From contig JAHHHF010000093.1 in the NCBI GenBank assembly GCA_019359495.1, positions 30,134 to 94,133 of the forward strand: a stretch of DNA of 64,000 nt. The letters are read 5' to 3'. Position 1 is the first letter of the stretch. Each line of letters starts with the position of its first letter. Origin of the DNA: Goleter apudmare HA4340-LM2 (GTDB lineage Bacteria > Cyanobacteriota > Cyanobacteriia > Cyanobacteriales > Nostocaceae). Of the stretch, positions 56,963-64,000 are shown piece after piece. The position numbers and the translations under genes are program-made. The notes beneath the pieces were generated by a model. That model had not been told where the DNA came from and did not search any database. It was given only the letters and a program-made list of their open reading frames with translations.

Positions 56963-59900
56963 TTAGTTTGACCAGGATTGGTTAACCAAAACGGGTTTCT
57001 GTTGAGGCATTAATTGTTTGCCAAATTTGGCGTAGAGAGCAGGAATAACCAACAAAGTCAAAGCTGTAGAAGTAAATAAACCGCCCAAAACTACAATTGC
57101 CAAGGGTTGCAGAATTTCATTTCCAGCCCCACTAGCGATCGCCAAAGGTAGCATCCCTAGTGCAGAAGTGAGTGCAGTCATCAGAATGGCATTAACTCGT
57201 TCCAGAGAACCGTTGATAATCACATCTTTGAGTAGCATTCCCTGAGCAAACTTATTGTTATAGTTGTCTACCAACAACAAGCCATTGCGGACAGCAACGC
57301 CAAATAGGGTAATGAATCCAATCAGAGAAGCGATCGAAATCACACCGCCACTTAAAGCAATGGAAACAATACCACCCACCAAAGCCAAAGGCAGATTGAG
57401 CATGATGGCGATCGTGGCGGAAAGCGATTTAACACAGAAGAACATCAATACCGCAATCACGATCGCTGCCAAGATACTAAATACCAGTAGATTATTAGTA
57501 GCACGTTGCTCTGATTCAAACTGTCCGCCGTACTGGATGAAGTAGCCATTAGGGAGTTTGATTTTCTGTTTAATTTGGGATTGAATATCACTAACAACAC
57601 TTCCCAAATCGCGCTCGGCGACGTTTGCCGAAACAACAATCAGCCGTGATACATCTTCCCGATTCACAACATTCGCTCCCATGCCGTAGTCTACTTTGGC
57701 TACAGCACCCAGTTGGATGGTTTGCCCAGTTGGGGTAATCAGAGGAATAGCGCGAATGGCATCTAAACTATTGCGGGCTTTCTCCTTCAAGGAGATAGAA
57801 ATATCAATCAGCTGCTGATTTTCTGCCACTTGCGACACTACACGACCATTCAGGGCAGTTTCCACCACGTTGGATAATTGCTCCATATTCAATCCATAGG
57901 TAGCGGCAGCAGCCCGATTGTATTGAATTTGTACCTGACGAATGGGTAGTTGGGGTTCAAGCTGCAAGTCTACAACGCCAGCGATGGGCCCAATCACATC
58001 TCGCACTTGTTCGCCAATCTTTCGCAGTTCGATTAAATCAGGGCCAAAGATTTTGACAGCGATCGCACTTCTGACCCCCGACAGCACTTCATCCATGCGG
58101 TGAGAAATAAATCCACCAATGTTAGATGCCACACCAGGCAGTTTATTGAACTCTTGCCGCAATTGTTTAATGCTGGCTTCGCGGTCTTGGAGGGCGCGAT
58201 CGCTCAGTTCTACATCCACATGAGCCATACTCACTCCCGCCCCATCTGCATCCCCTGGAGTGCGTCCTGCCCGTATCTGCACCCACTCATATAAAGGATT
58301 ATCTTTAAGCGCACTGGACAGTGCTATCCCTGCCCGATTGGTCATATCGAGGGAAACCCCTGGAAATAAAACCATTGAATTGACCAATGATTTCTCCTGA
58401 AATTCGGGGAGAAACACCCGTCCCAGGGAGGGAACGATCGCAAAAGCAGCAACCAAGGCTGCAAGTGCTACACCCAGAATGATTTGGGGCGATCGCAGCG
58501 ACAGATTTAACAACGGACAATATAATCGTTCTGCCCAACGGGAAATGAATGTACCTTCTTGCGGTAGGGTTTGGTTTGCCAGCAGAATTGCACACAGGGC
58601 AGGCGAAAGGGTCATGGCAACCAGAGTAGACGCGCAGATCGAGAGCAAATATGCCCAACCCATTGGAGCAAAAATGTTGCCTTCAACACCTGTCAAACTA
58701 AAAATTGGTGCAAACACGACTACGATAATCACTGTGGAAAAAATCACAGCTAACCGCACTTGCACAGAGGTTTCATACACCACCTGAAAGGGATGCTTCG
58801 GGTTGCCCTGCGCCTGATTAGTTCGCAGTCCCCGATAGCAGTTCTCCATGTCCACGATTGAGTCATCCACAACTGAGCCAATGGCTACGACTAAACCGCC
58901 CAAGGTCATAGTGTTAATGCCCAAGCCAAAAGCTTTCATGAACATTAAGCCAATCAACAGTGACAGAGGAATCGCACTCAGAGTAATTACGGCAGTACGC
59001 CAATTCATCAGAAACAACAGCATAATCACCGACACGATGATGATGCCTTGAATCAGGGAACTGCTGACATTGGCAATGGCAGTATCAATAAAGTTAGACT
59101 GCCGGAATGTCCGCGCCACCTGCACATCAGGGGGAAATGTCGCTTGCAAAGATTGCAGCACCGCTTCTACTGCTTTTGTTACGGTGGGGGTATCGACATC
59201 AGGCTGTTTGTTAATCATCATCACCACAGCCGGCTGCCCATTAAAACTAGCATCACCCCGCTTCAGTGCTGCACCCGTTTTGACTTCCGCCACATCTTTG
59301 AGCAAAATCGGTTTCCCATCTTGCACCTTCACCACAGATTGTTGCAAGTCTGCAATTGATTTTACCTGGCCAATACCGCGTACCAACAGTTCTTGACCAC
59401 CACCAATCAAGAATCCTCCTGGGGCGTTAGAATTTGCACCTCTGGCAGCATTGGTAACTTCGGTCAGGGAAACACTGAGCGATCGCAATTTTTCTGGATC
59501 AATTAGCACCTGTTCCTGTCGTTCATCCCCACCGTAAACGGTGACTTGGGTGACTCCCGGCACAGACAAAATTTGGTTGCTCAGGGTGCTATCCACCAGA
59601 CGGCGCAAATCCATCAGCGAGGTTTTCCCCTGCCCATTTATAGTAAAGGCATACTGTAAAATCGTACCCAAGGGCGATGCTAACGGTGAAATTTCTGGCG
59701 GATGCACCCCTTCAGGTAACTGATTTGTCACCTGCTGGAGTCGTTCTGTCACTGATTGCCGGGCTTTATAAATGTCGGCATCTTGGTCAAACACCACCTG
59801 CACCATCGATAGCCCGACTTTGGAGGAAGAACGCACCGTAGTCACCCCTGGCAAACCATTCACCGCGCTTTCAATCGGCACGGTAATTTGTGATTCCACT

Positions 59901-60088
59901 TCCTCTGGAGCTAATCCAGTCGCTTCGGTGTGAATATCCACCTGGGGAGGCGCAAATTCAGGAAACACATCCAGTGGCATCTGAGTGACAGTAAACACTC
60001 CCCACACCGTCACTAAAATCGCACAGATAACTATGAACCAACGCTGGGCAATTGAGTTTTTGAGAATTTGATTGAGAATGGAGTTCAT
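56963..60088 (-). CDS. Heavy-metal RND efflux transporter (CzcA/NrsA-like)
   Basis: A 1041-residue inner-membrane pump of the HME-RND family that drives export of divalent metals with protons. Signatures are PLDVFPEFAPPQVDIHTEA, VPIESAVNGLPGV, FLMNWRTAVITLSAIPLS, GSVVDDSIVDMENCYRG in helix 4, and LIGFITLFGVAVRNGLLLV. The periplasmic porter loops are complete and there is no frameshift. Its ATG overlaps the adaptor stop codon (TAATG), so both are co-translated. It corresponds to NrsA in Synechocystis. The exact metal is not decided by sequence. Confidence 0.9.
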   Translation of the reverse strand: MNSILNQILKNSIAQRWFIVICAILVTVWGVFTVTQMPLDVFPEFAPPQVDIHTEATGLAPEEVESQITVPIESAVNGLPGVTTVRSSSKVGLSMVQVVFDQDADIYKARQSVTERLQQVTNQLPEGVHPPEISPLASPLGTILQYAFTINGQGKTSLMDLRRLVDSTLSNQILSVPGVTQVTVYGGDERQEQVLIDPEKLRSLSVSLTEVTNAARGANSNAPGGFLIGGGQELLVRGIGQVKSIADLQQSVVKVQDGKPILLKDVAEVKTGAALKRGDASFNGQPAVVMMINKQPDVDTPTVTKAVEAVLQSLQATFPPDVQVARTFRQSNFIDTAIANVSSSLIQGIIIVSVIMLLFLMNWRTAVITLSAIPLSLLIGLMFMKAFGLGINTMTLGGLVVAIGSVVDDSIVDMENCYRGLRTNQAQGNPKHPFQVVYETSVQVRLAVIFSTVIIVVVFAPIFSLTGVEGNIFAPMGWAYLLSICASTLVAMTLSPALCAILLANQTLPQEGTFISRWAERLYCPLLNLSLRSPQIILGVALAALVAAFAIVPSLGRVFLPEFQEKSLVNSMVLFPGVSLDMTNRAGIALSSALKDNPLYEWVQIRAGRTPGDADGAGVSMAHVDVELSDRALQDREASIKQLRQEFNKLPGVASNIGGFISHRMDEVLSGVRSAIAVKIFGPDLIELRKIGEQVRDVIGPIAGVVDLQLEPQLPIRQVQIQYNRAAAATYGLNMEQLSNVVETALNGRVVSQVAENQQLIDISISLKEKARNSLDAIRAIPLITPTGQTIQLGAVAKVDYGMGANVVNREDVSRLIVVSANVAERDLGSVVSDIQSQIKQKIKLPNGYFIQYGGQFESEQRATNNLLVFSILAAIVIAVLMFFCVKSLSATIAIMLNLPLALVGGIVSIALSGGVISIASLIGFITLFGVAVRNGLLLVDNYNNKFAQGMLLKDVIINGSLERVNAILMTALTSALGMLPLAIASGAGNEILQPLAIVVLGGLFTSTALTLLVIPALYAKFGKQLMPQQKPVLVNQSWSN

Positions 60089-60756
60089 TAAAAGTCTCCT
60101 TTCTTCTTGCCATTGCCAGCTATCAAGGCGATCGCTCCGCCCACAAGCACCACTCCACCACCGACTCCTGCTACAATACCCATCGGAAATCCGCCCGATT
60201 GCTGAGTTGTTTCACCAGCCTGTGAGACGAGATTACCGGCAGTATCGTGGCTATGAGGTATTCCTTTAGCATCTTTCTGAGCATGGACTGCATCAGTTTT
60301 AGGAGTGGCACTCGCGGCTGGATTGGGGGTTGCATCGGCGGTTTGGGTTTTACGCGATTCAGCATAGAGCGACAAACTACCTTGGGTAATCAGTTTTTCG
60401 CCAACTAACAATCCTTTGGTCACTGCGATTAGTTCGCCTTTAGTCGCACCGGTAGTGACTTCTACTGGCTCATAAAAATTTTTATACTGCACAAAGACTA
60501 TCTGTTTACCGTTGGCATCAACCAATGCCGTCACCGGAATCATCACAGCAGATCCAGATTTGGCAGAGGAAGCGATCGGTGTGACCACAATACCTAACAG
60601 TTGATCGGTTTGGGGATTGACTTTCACGCGATTAATGCCGCCCTTTGCCTGAAATTCATCACCATGCCCAACGTGAGCAAATACAACAGTGGGCGCAGAG
60701 ATAATTAAACTGGCTGCCAGAATGGAACTCATTAGCATAAAAGGTTTCATAATCAC
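60088..60756 (-). CDS. Efflux adaptor protein, C-terminal-domain type (NrsB-like, short)
   Basis: A 222-residue exported protein. Signal peptide SSILAASLIISAPTVVFAHV is followed by a His-containing start (HVGHGDEF). Residues 40-130 form the C-terminal beta-barrel part of CusB/CzcB adaptors (QLLGIVVTPIA, VMIPVTALVDANGKQIVFVQ, ITQGSLSLYAES). The lipoyl and hairpin domains of a full adaptor (about 350-500 residues) are absent. The tail has an Ala/Thr-rich region, SHD and a transmembrane helix (GIVAGVGGGVVLVGGAIALI). It precedes and overlaps the RND gene and is divergent from the truncated regulator. Confidence 0.8.
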   Translation of the reverse strand: MIMKPFMLMSSILAASLIISAPTVVFAHVGHGDEFQAKGGINRVKVNPQTDQLLGIVVTPIASSAKSGSAVMIPVTALVDANGKQIVFVQYKNFYEPVEVTTGATKGELIAVTKGLLVGEKLITQGSLSLYAESRKTQTADATPNPAASATPKTDAVHAQKDAKGIPHSHDTAGNLVSQAGETTQQSGGFPMGIVAGVGGGVVLVGGAIALIAGNGKKKGDF

Positions 60757-60776
60757 TCCTCACAATGGATACTGAA

Positions 60777-61180
60777 TTAAACAAAAGTTCTCCATAGTTT
60801 GCCAAAGGTCAGATGAAATCCAGGTGAAATCGCAGATGTTTTTGTAAGATCAGAGCTTCGTGGTTGATTTCCCTGGAGCGATGCGAATTTTACTGGTGGA
60901 AGATGAAGCGGATTTGGGACTGGCAATCAAGCAAGTCCTAATTAGCGAGAGATATGTCGTGGATTGGGTGACAATTTCTATATAACACCAAGGGATACAC
61001 GGAAAAATTCCATATAATCCTCCCGTAAAGGGTGGTTATACGGAAAAATTCTGTGTAATACTCAGATAGGGATGTAAAAAAGAAGTTTTCTGTATATTCA
61101 GACAGAAGTTAGTTGTAAAGCTTGATATATTAGGGTTCAGAAAAAGATTATACAGAAAGTTTCCGTATAATAAATAGTTA
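60777..61180. repeat. Long direct repeat, copy 1: regulator stub with palindrome-rich tail
   Basis: Runs from TTAAACAAAAGTTCTCCATA to AATAAATAGTTAG and matches 63473-63878 at roughly 95 % by eye (about 17 differences, one single-base indel). It covers the upstream region, 34 codons of a response regulator and a 200-bp palindromic tail. Homology stops on the left just before TTAAAC and on the right just after GTTAG. In this copy it abuts the adaptor gene. Confidence 0.9.
60881..60985 (+). pseudogene. Truncated response regulator (NrsR/OmpR-type receiver), copy 1
   Basis: The ATG at 60881 opens MRILLVEDEADLGLAIKQVL and the reading frame ends after 34 codons (VVDWVTISI). The opening fits a receiver domain (acidic pair in VEDEAD), but the phospho-acceptor Asp and the DNA-binding domain are missing. 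The upstream region has direct repeats (AGATGAAATCCAGGTGAAAT) of the kind bound by OmpR-type regulators. In Synechocystis the regulator gene nrsR is divergent from nrsB, exactly as here, so this is probably its remnant. Confidence 0.85.
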
Positions 61181-61183
61181 GGC
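60983..61183. repeat. Palindrome-rich tail of the repeated unit (possible oversized attC-like site)
   Basis: Several imperfect palindromes of the type TATACGGAAAAATTC, TGTAATAC and TTTCCGTATAAT follow the regulator stub. AAC at 60984-60986 and GTTAGGC at 61177-61183 could be the outer R boxes, with ATACACGGAAA (60995-61005) facing TTTCCGTAT (61160-61168) as L boxes. At about 200 bp it is longer than typical attC sites, so this reading is tentative. Confidence 0.4.
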
Positions 61184-61245
61184 GGCTGAGATTTGTGCCG
61201 GGGATGCAGTTTCAAAATAGACAAATACACTTACGGGACTAAGCG

Positions 61246-62070
61246 ATGGGAGATCCTGCACAAACGACTAAACAGTACGCAAACAAAGACTTAGAACAGA
61301 AAAAGACCTGGTATTCTCCTGCCGCAGAGGCTTACAACAAGGCACGACCTCACTATCCAAAAGCGTTGATCGAGCGAGTGATCGAGTTAACTCAACTTGA
61401 TGACGACGCGACTATCCTTGAAATAGGCTGTGGTCCTGGAACTGCAACAGTTACGTTTGCCGAACTAGGTTTTTCAATGCTTTGCCTTGAGCCAAACCCA
61501 GACTTTTGCGCGATCGCTCGAAGAAATTGTGCCAAGTACTCCAAAGTCAAGATCCAAACCACTTCGTTTGAGGAGTGGAATCTAGAGGCGCAGCGGTTTA
61601 ATGCTGTTTTAGCAGCGACTTCGATTCATTGGATACCACCAGAAGTTGCCTATCCGAAGGTAGCCAATGCTTTGCAGGACGATGGTGCGCTCATTTTATT
61701 AGCGAATGTGCCAGCCATTCCTTCATACGAAGTCTATCAAGTGTTACAGGAGGTTTATCAAGTTCATGCTCCATCTCTGTCTCATTACAAAGGAAAGGAA
61801 AACCATGAAGCAGAATTGAGAGAGCTTGAACGAATTGTCATCAGTTCAGGTCAATTTAAGGATGTAGTGTTTGAAGAGACCGATTGGGAAGTCACGTACA
61901 ACGTGGATGAGTATTTGACACTACTGAGTACTTTTTCACAATACTTGGAGCTAGACGCAAAAATTAGGAATGCTTTGTTTGAAGGATTGCGACATAAAAT
62001 AGATGAAAACTTTGCAGGTCGTCTTCAACTCTCAAACCTTTCTGCTTTTCACGTTGCTCAGAAAAATTGA
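61246..62070 (+). CDS. Class I SAM-dependent methyltransferase, cassette-like gene
   Basis: A 274-residue methyltransferase. The SAM-binding motif is ATILEIGCGPGTATVTFAEL (about 57-75), then CLEPNPDF, NAVLAATSIHWIPPEVAY and DDGALILLANV. SIHWIPPE is typical of small-molecule methyltransferases. The gene starts 68 bases after a GTTAGGC boundary and ends 17 bases before the attC-like site at 62088, so the whole unit (61178-62168) has the layout of an integron cassette. It has no promoter I can name. The substrate is unknown. Confidence 0.85.
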   Translation: MGDPAQTTKQYANKDLEQKKTWYSPAAEAYNKARPHYPKALIERVIELTQLDDDATILEIGCGPGTATVTFAELGFSMLCLEPNPDFCAIARRNCAKYSKVKIQTTSFEEWNLEAQRFNAVLAATSIHWIPPEVAYPKVANALQDDGALILLANVPAIPSYEVYQVLQEVYQVHAPSLSHYKGKENHEAELRELERIVISSGQFKDVVFEETDWEVTYNVDEYLTLLSTFSQYLELDAKIRNALFEGLRHKIDENFAGRLQLSNLSAFHVAQKN

Positions 62071-62087
62071 CTAAATCTCTTGCCGCC

Positions 62088-62174
62088 GCCTAACAATCCC
62101 GTTGCACGCCGACCGTATAAAATTGGTGACTAGTACAAGAGTTTTCTGGCGGCGGGTGATTGGGAACGTTAGAC
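62088..62174. other. attC-like recombination site, site 1
   Basis: GCCTAAC (62088-62094, R'') and GTTAGAC (62168-62174, R') face each other 87 bp apart. Between them TTGCACGCC (62101-62110 region) pairs with GGCGGGTGA, with two G-T pairs and one unpaired A, as L boxes, separated from the R boxes by 7-8 bases. This matches the layout of integron attC sites (R''-L''-variable-L'-R'). Confidence 0.7.
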
Positions 62175-62191
62175 TCTATTGTTGATAGGCA

Positions 62192-62674
62192 ATGTGGAAC
62201 CATAATGCTCATTACCATAGCTATCTACTGCGCCGAGTTCCTAAGAAGGTTGGTCGTAAGCTGGATGTAGGTTGTGGGTTAGGTCTTTTTGCATGGAAAA
62301 TGGCAGAGCGATCCGCGGTAGTGGATGCGCTGGATATTGATAGTGCAGTCTTAGCAGAGGCATCAATTTTCAATGCTGTTCCCAATATTTCTTACCTAAG
62401 GGCTGACTTTCTGACAGCCGACTTCCTAGAAGCAGACTACGATGTGATTGTGTCGATCGCTGTGTTACATCATATCGCTGTGTTACATCATATGGATATA
62501 GAAGCAGCTTTAGAGAAGATGAAGTTGCTACTGCGTCCTTCTGGAAGACTACTAATTTTGGGGCTTTATCAGCAGCAAACCTTAATTGATGATGCTTACA
62601 GTGCAATCTCAATTCCGCTCAACTTTCTGAACTACCCCTCGGATAAATCCGTGGGGTTCCAACTTACTGCGTAA
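62192..62674 (+). pseudogene. Class I methyltransferase, 3' end lost
   Basis: Reads MWNHNAHYHSYLLRRVPKKV, then KLDVGCGLGLFAWKMAER (SAM loop), VDALDIDSAV and LLLRPSGRLLILGLY. The usual C-terminal third is missing: after IPLNFLNYPSD the frame runs through a GGATAAATCCG hairpin and stops. The sequence also has an exact in-frame 18-bp duplication (62456-62473 and 62474-62491) that repeats IAVLHH next to the motif after strand 4. Both point to decay or disruption. It begins 18 bases after attC-like site 1. Confidence 0.8.
62634..62657. mobile_element. Hairpin remnant resembling an IS200/IS605-type end
   Basis: ACCCCTCGGA and TCCGTGGGGT form a 10-bp stem with one mismatch and loop TAAA. Such subterminal hairpins (CCCCTCGGAT then AAATCCGTGGGG) mark ends of IS200/IS605-type elements in cyanobacteria. 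No tnpA or tnpB reading frame is adjacent, so only an end is left, at the point where the methyltransferase homology stops. Confidence 0.45.
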
Positions 62675-62676
62675 GT

Positions 62677-62899
62677 TTCGTTTACCCGAAAAGGTTCCGA
62701 CTCGTGTTCTTGGAACCCTTTTGAAATTACACGGGAGGAATATGAAGAATTAGTTTTAGATTTGCTGACAGATCCGAAGTCTCGATTTGAAGTTTTGGAT
62801 ACGCCAGCAGAAATTCAAACTTATACACAGTGGGTGGAGTGGACATCAGAACACCTGAAATCAGTGGAGAATCGATCTTATGGCAAAGCTATAATGTGA
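62677..62899 (+). pseudogene. Remnant of an unidentified coding region
   Basis: An open stretch without a supported start reads SWNPFEITREEYEELVLDLL, then TDPKSRFEVLDTP and QWVEWTSEHLKSV to a stop at 62897. The composition is protein-like, so it may be the C-terminal end of a gene whose front was lost at the hairpin. It could equally be spacer between the broken methyltransferase and the toxin-antitoxin pair. I do not recognise it. Confidence 0.35.
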
Positions 62900-62925
62900 G
62901 GAAAATCAAAAAACTATAGCCTGTT

Positions 62926-63126
62926 ATGTCAACTCTTGAGCAAATCGAAGCCGCTATTCTTACACTTCCATCAGACGAGTTTCAGCGACTCAGACAGTGG
63001 TTCTTTGACATAGATTACCAGCGTTGGGATGAGCAACTAGAACAGGACATCGCAGATGGCAAACTAGAGGCTTTGGCTGAAGAAGCGATCGCTGAGTTCA
63101 AAGCGGGTCATTGTCGAGAAATCTGA
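62926..63126 (+). CDS. RelB-like antitoxin
   Basis: A 66-residue acidic protein: MSTLEQIEAAILTLPSDEFQ, then RLRQWFFDIDYQRWDEQLEQ and DGKLEALAEEAIAEFKAG. This pattern (LPxxEFxxLRxWF, then WDxQ and EEALAEF) is common to antitoxins encoded just upstream of RelE-type toxins in cyanobacteria by recall. Its stop codon overlaps the toxin ATG (TGATG). It lies in the same cassette-like unit as the broken methyltransferase. Confidence 0.8.
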   Translation: MSTLEQIEAAILTLPSDEFQRLRQWFFDIDYQRWDEQLEQDIADGKLEALAEEAIAEFKAGHCREI

Positions 63127-63386
63127 TGCACTACACAACCAGGAGATTTTGGAAGTGTTATGACGATTTGCCCAAGAACGTGCAGGAGACAGCAGACCAG
63201 TGCTATGAACTTTTGAGAGATGATCCGTCTCATCCATCATTGCACTTCAAGAAGATCGGTAAAAAGTACTGGTCAGTTCGAGCAGGATTAGATTATCGCG
63301 CTTTAGGTGTCGAAGTAGAAAGCGGTATCTCTTGGTTTTGGATTGGAACTCACGCGGATTACGACAAGCTCATTGATAAACTGTAG
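63126..63386 (+). CDS. RelE/HigB-like toxin
   Basis: An 86-residue protein from the ATG at 63126; a TTG at 63111 is less likely. It reads MHYTTRRFWKCYDDLPKNVQ, then DDPSHPSLHFKKIGKKYWSV, RAGLDYRALGVEV and WFWIGTHADYDKLI, the fold of RelE/HigB mRNA interferases (K..G..W.VR...YRAL..). Overlap with the antitoxin supports a type II pair. Toxin-antitoxin pairs are frequent stabilising cassettes in chromosomal integrons. An attC-like site begins 7 bases after its stop codon. Confidence 0.85.
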   Translation: MHYTTRRFWKCYDDLPKNVQETADQCYELLRDDPSHPSLHFKKIGKKYWSVRAGLDYRALGVEVESGISWFWIGTHADYDKLIDKL

Positions 63387-63392
63387 CCAGAG

Positions 63393-63478
63393 GCACAACA
63401 ACCCGATTTGAGCGGACGTGCAAAGTCTTTCGTCTAGTGTTCAAGTTGGTTGGTCGCCGCTCAACAGACACGTTAAAC
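63393..63478. other. attC-like recombination site, site 2
   Basis: GCACAAC (63393-63399, R'') and GTTAAAC (63472-63478, R') stand 86 bp apart. L boxes TTGAGCGG (63408-63415) and CCGCTCAA (63457-63464) are exact reverse complements. The R''-L'' and L'-R' spacers are 8 and 7 bases. This is the best attC-like structure in the window. Confidence 0.75.
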
Positions 63479-63878
63479 AAAAGTTCTCCATAGTTTGCCA
63501 AAGGTCAGATGAAATCCAGGTGAAATGGCAAAAGTTTTTGTAAGATCAGAGCTTCATGGTTGATTTCCCTGGAGTGATGCGAATTTTACTGGTGGAAGAT
63601 GAATCAGATTTGGGACTGGCAATCAAGCAAGTTCTGATTAGCGAGAGATCTGTCGTGGATTGGGTGACAATTTCTATATAACACCAAGGGATACACGGAA
63701 AAATTCCATATAATCCTCCCGTAAAGGGTGGTTATACGGAAAAATTCTGTGTAATACTCAGATAGGGGATGTAAAAAATAAGTCTTCCGTATATTCAGAC
63801 AGAAGTTAGTTGTAATGCTTGATATATTAGGGTTCAGAAAAAGATTATACAGAAAGTTTCCGTATAATAAATAGTTAG
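63473..63878. repeat. Long direct repeat, copy 2: regulator stub with palindrome-rich tail
   Basis: Second copy of 60777-61180, starting exactly at the TTAAAC half of attC-like site 2 and ending at GTTAG. The palindromic tail (63681-63878) is almost the same as in copy 1. The sequence to the right is unrelated to that after copy 1. Confidence 0.9.
63577..63681 (+). pseudogene. Truncated response regulator, copy 2
   Basis: The ATG at 63577 opens MRILLVEDESDLGLAIKQVL and ends after 34 codons at the same place as copy 1 (VVDWVTISI). It differs from copy 1 at residues 10 and 25 (Ser for Ala, Ser for Tyr) and has several silent changes. The shared break shows that truncation came before the duplication. 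Confidence 0.85.
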
Positions 63879-64000
63879 CTGGCTTCATTTGTGGGTAATG
63901 GCAGTAGTTTGAGGTTATCGGTTAGTTGCTTAGAATTTAATTGCAATATTTGTAGCAGTTGGCATGGAAGAATACTTAAGATCCAGCGAAGTTATTGATT
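63879..64000. other. Edge of the window, possible start of a further cassette gene
   Basis: A new sequence begins after GTTAG at 63878. An ATG at 63964 opens MEEYLRSSEVID to the window edge on the plus strand. There are too few residues to name it or to be sure it is coding. Confidence 0.3.

Noticed and set aside
60072..60269. Plus-strand frame across the adaptor/RND junction
   Set aside because: It is a shadow of the minus-strand adaptor and RND genes.
1..64000. CRISPR arrays, tRNA and rRNA genes
   Set aside because: I looked for regularly spaced repeats of 25-40 bp and for tRNA cloverleaf segments and saw none. A tRNAscan-SE run would be decisive for tRNAs.

Overview
The window looks like chromosome from a filamentous, heterocyst-type cyanobacterium of the Nostoc/Anabaena/Calothrix group (inference). 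The evidence is the very frequent HIP1 octamer GCGATCGC, heptameric tandem repeats between genes, dispersed palindromic repeats typical of Nostocales, and cyanobacterial families: DUF760, a CcbP-like calcium-binding protein, DUF4058, Nif11 domains and pentapeptide-repeat proteins. I found no rRNA, tRNA or CRISPR array.

Layout. 0-9 kb: the end of a glycosyltransferase-9 gene, ispD, scpB, a DUF760 gene, an HtrA-type protease, a LysM-M23 peptidase, an isochorismatase-like hydrolase, ispG and a C-terminal processing protease. 9-14 kb: DUF4058, an RHH/PIN toxin-antitoxin pair, a Ser/Thr kinase, a peroxiredoxin Q and lepB. 14.7-20.5 kb: a GMP-like nucleotidyltransferase fused to a degenerate phosphomannomutase, a multi-pass membrane protein, the CcbP-like protein and a SelD-type FAD oxidoreductase. 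20.8-24.2 kb: three pentapeptide-repeat paralogues. 25-35 kb: leuB, pilD, accD, an MFS transporter, a Phd/PIN pair, a sugar-binding protein, nagA and purE. 35-47 kb: an ammonium transporter behind an NtcA-type site, an SGNH hydrolase, ispH, an SDR, a LivG/LivM pair, a RelE-type pair split by a repeat, and pgi. 47-55 kb: a Nif11-domain protein, a hydrolase, cobB, a methyltransferase, a DUF4212/SSF transporter and a TPR lipoprotein.

55-64 kb is the most unusual part. Adaptor, CzcA-type RND and His-tailed MFS genes are arranged like the nickel-resistance nrsBACD operon of Synechocystis. The divergent response-regulator gene that should face them is cut to 34 codons. Downstream lie gene units that look like integron cassettes: a methyltransferase, then a broken methyltransferase with a toxin-antitoxin pair. 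Each is closed by an attC-like inverted structure ending in GTTRRRY. The response-regulator stub with its promoter and a palindrome-rich tail is repeated about 2.7 kb further on, and both ends of the repeated unit fall on cassette-type TTRRRY boundaries. No integron integrase is visible.

Three enzymes of the MEP isoprenoid pathway (ispD, ispG, ispH) and four toxin-antitoxin pairs lie in the window. Coding starts were moved from the longest open frame wherever a better start and leader were visible.
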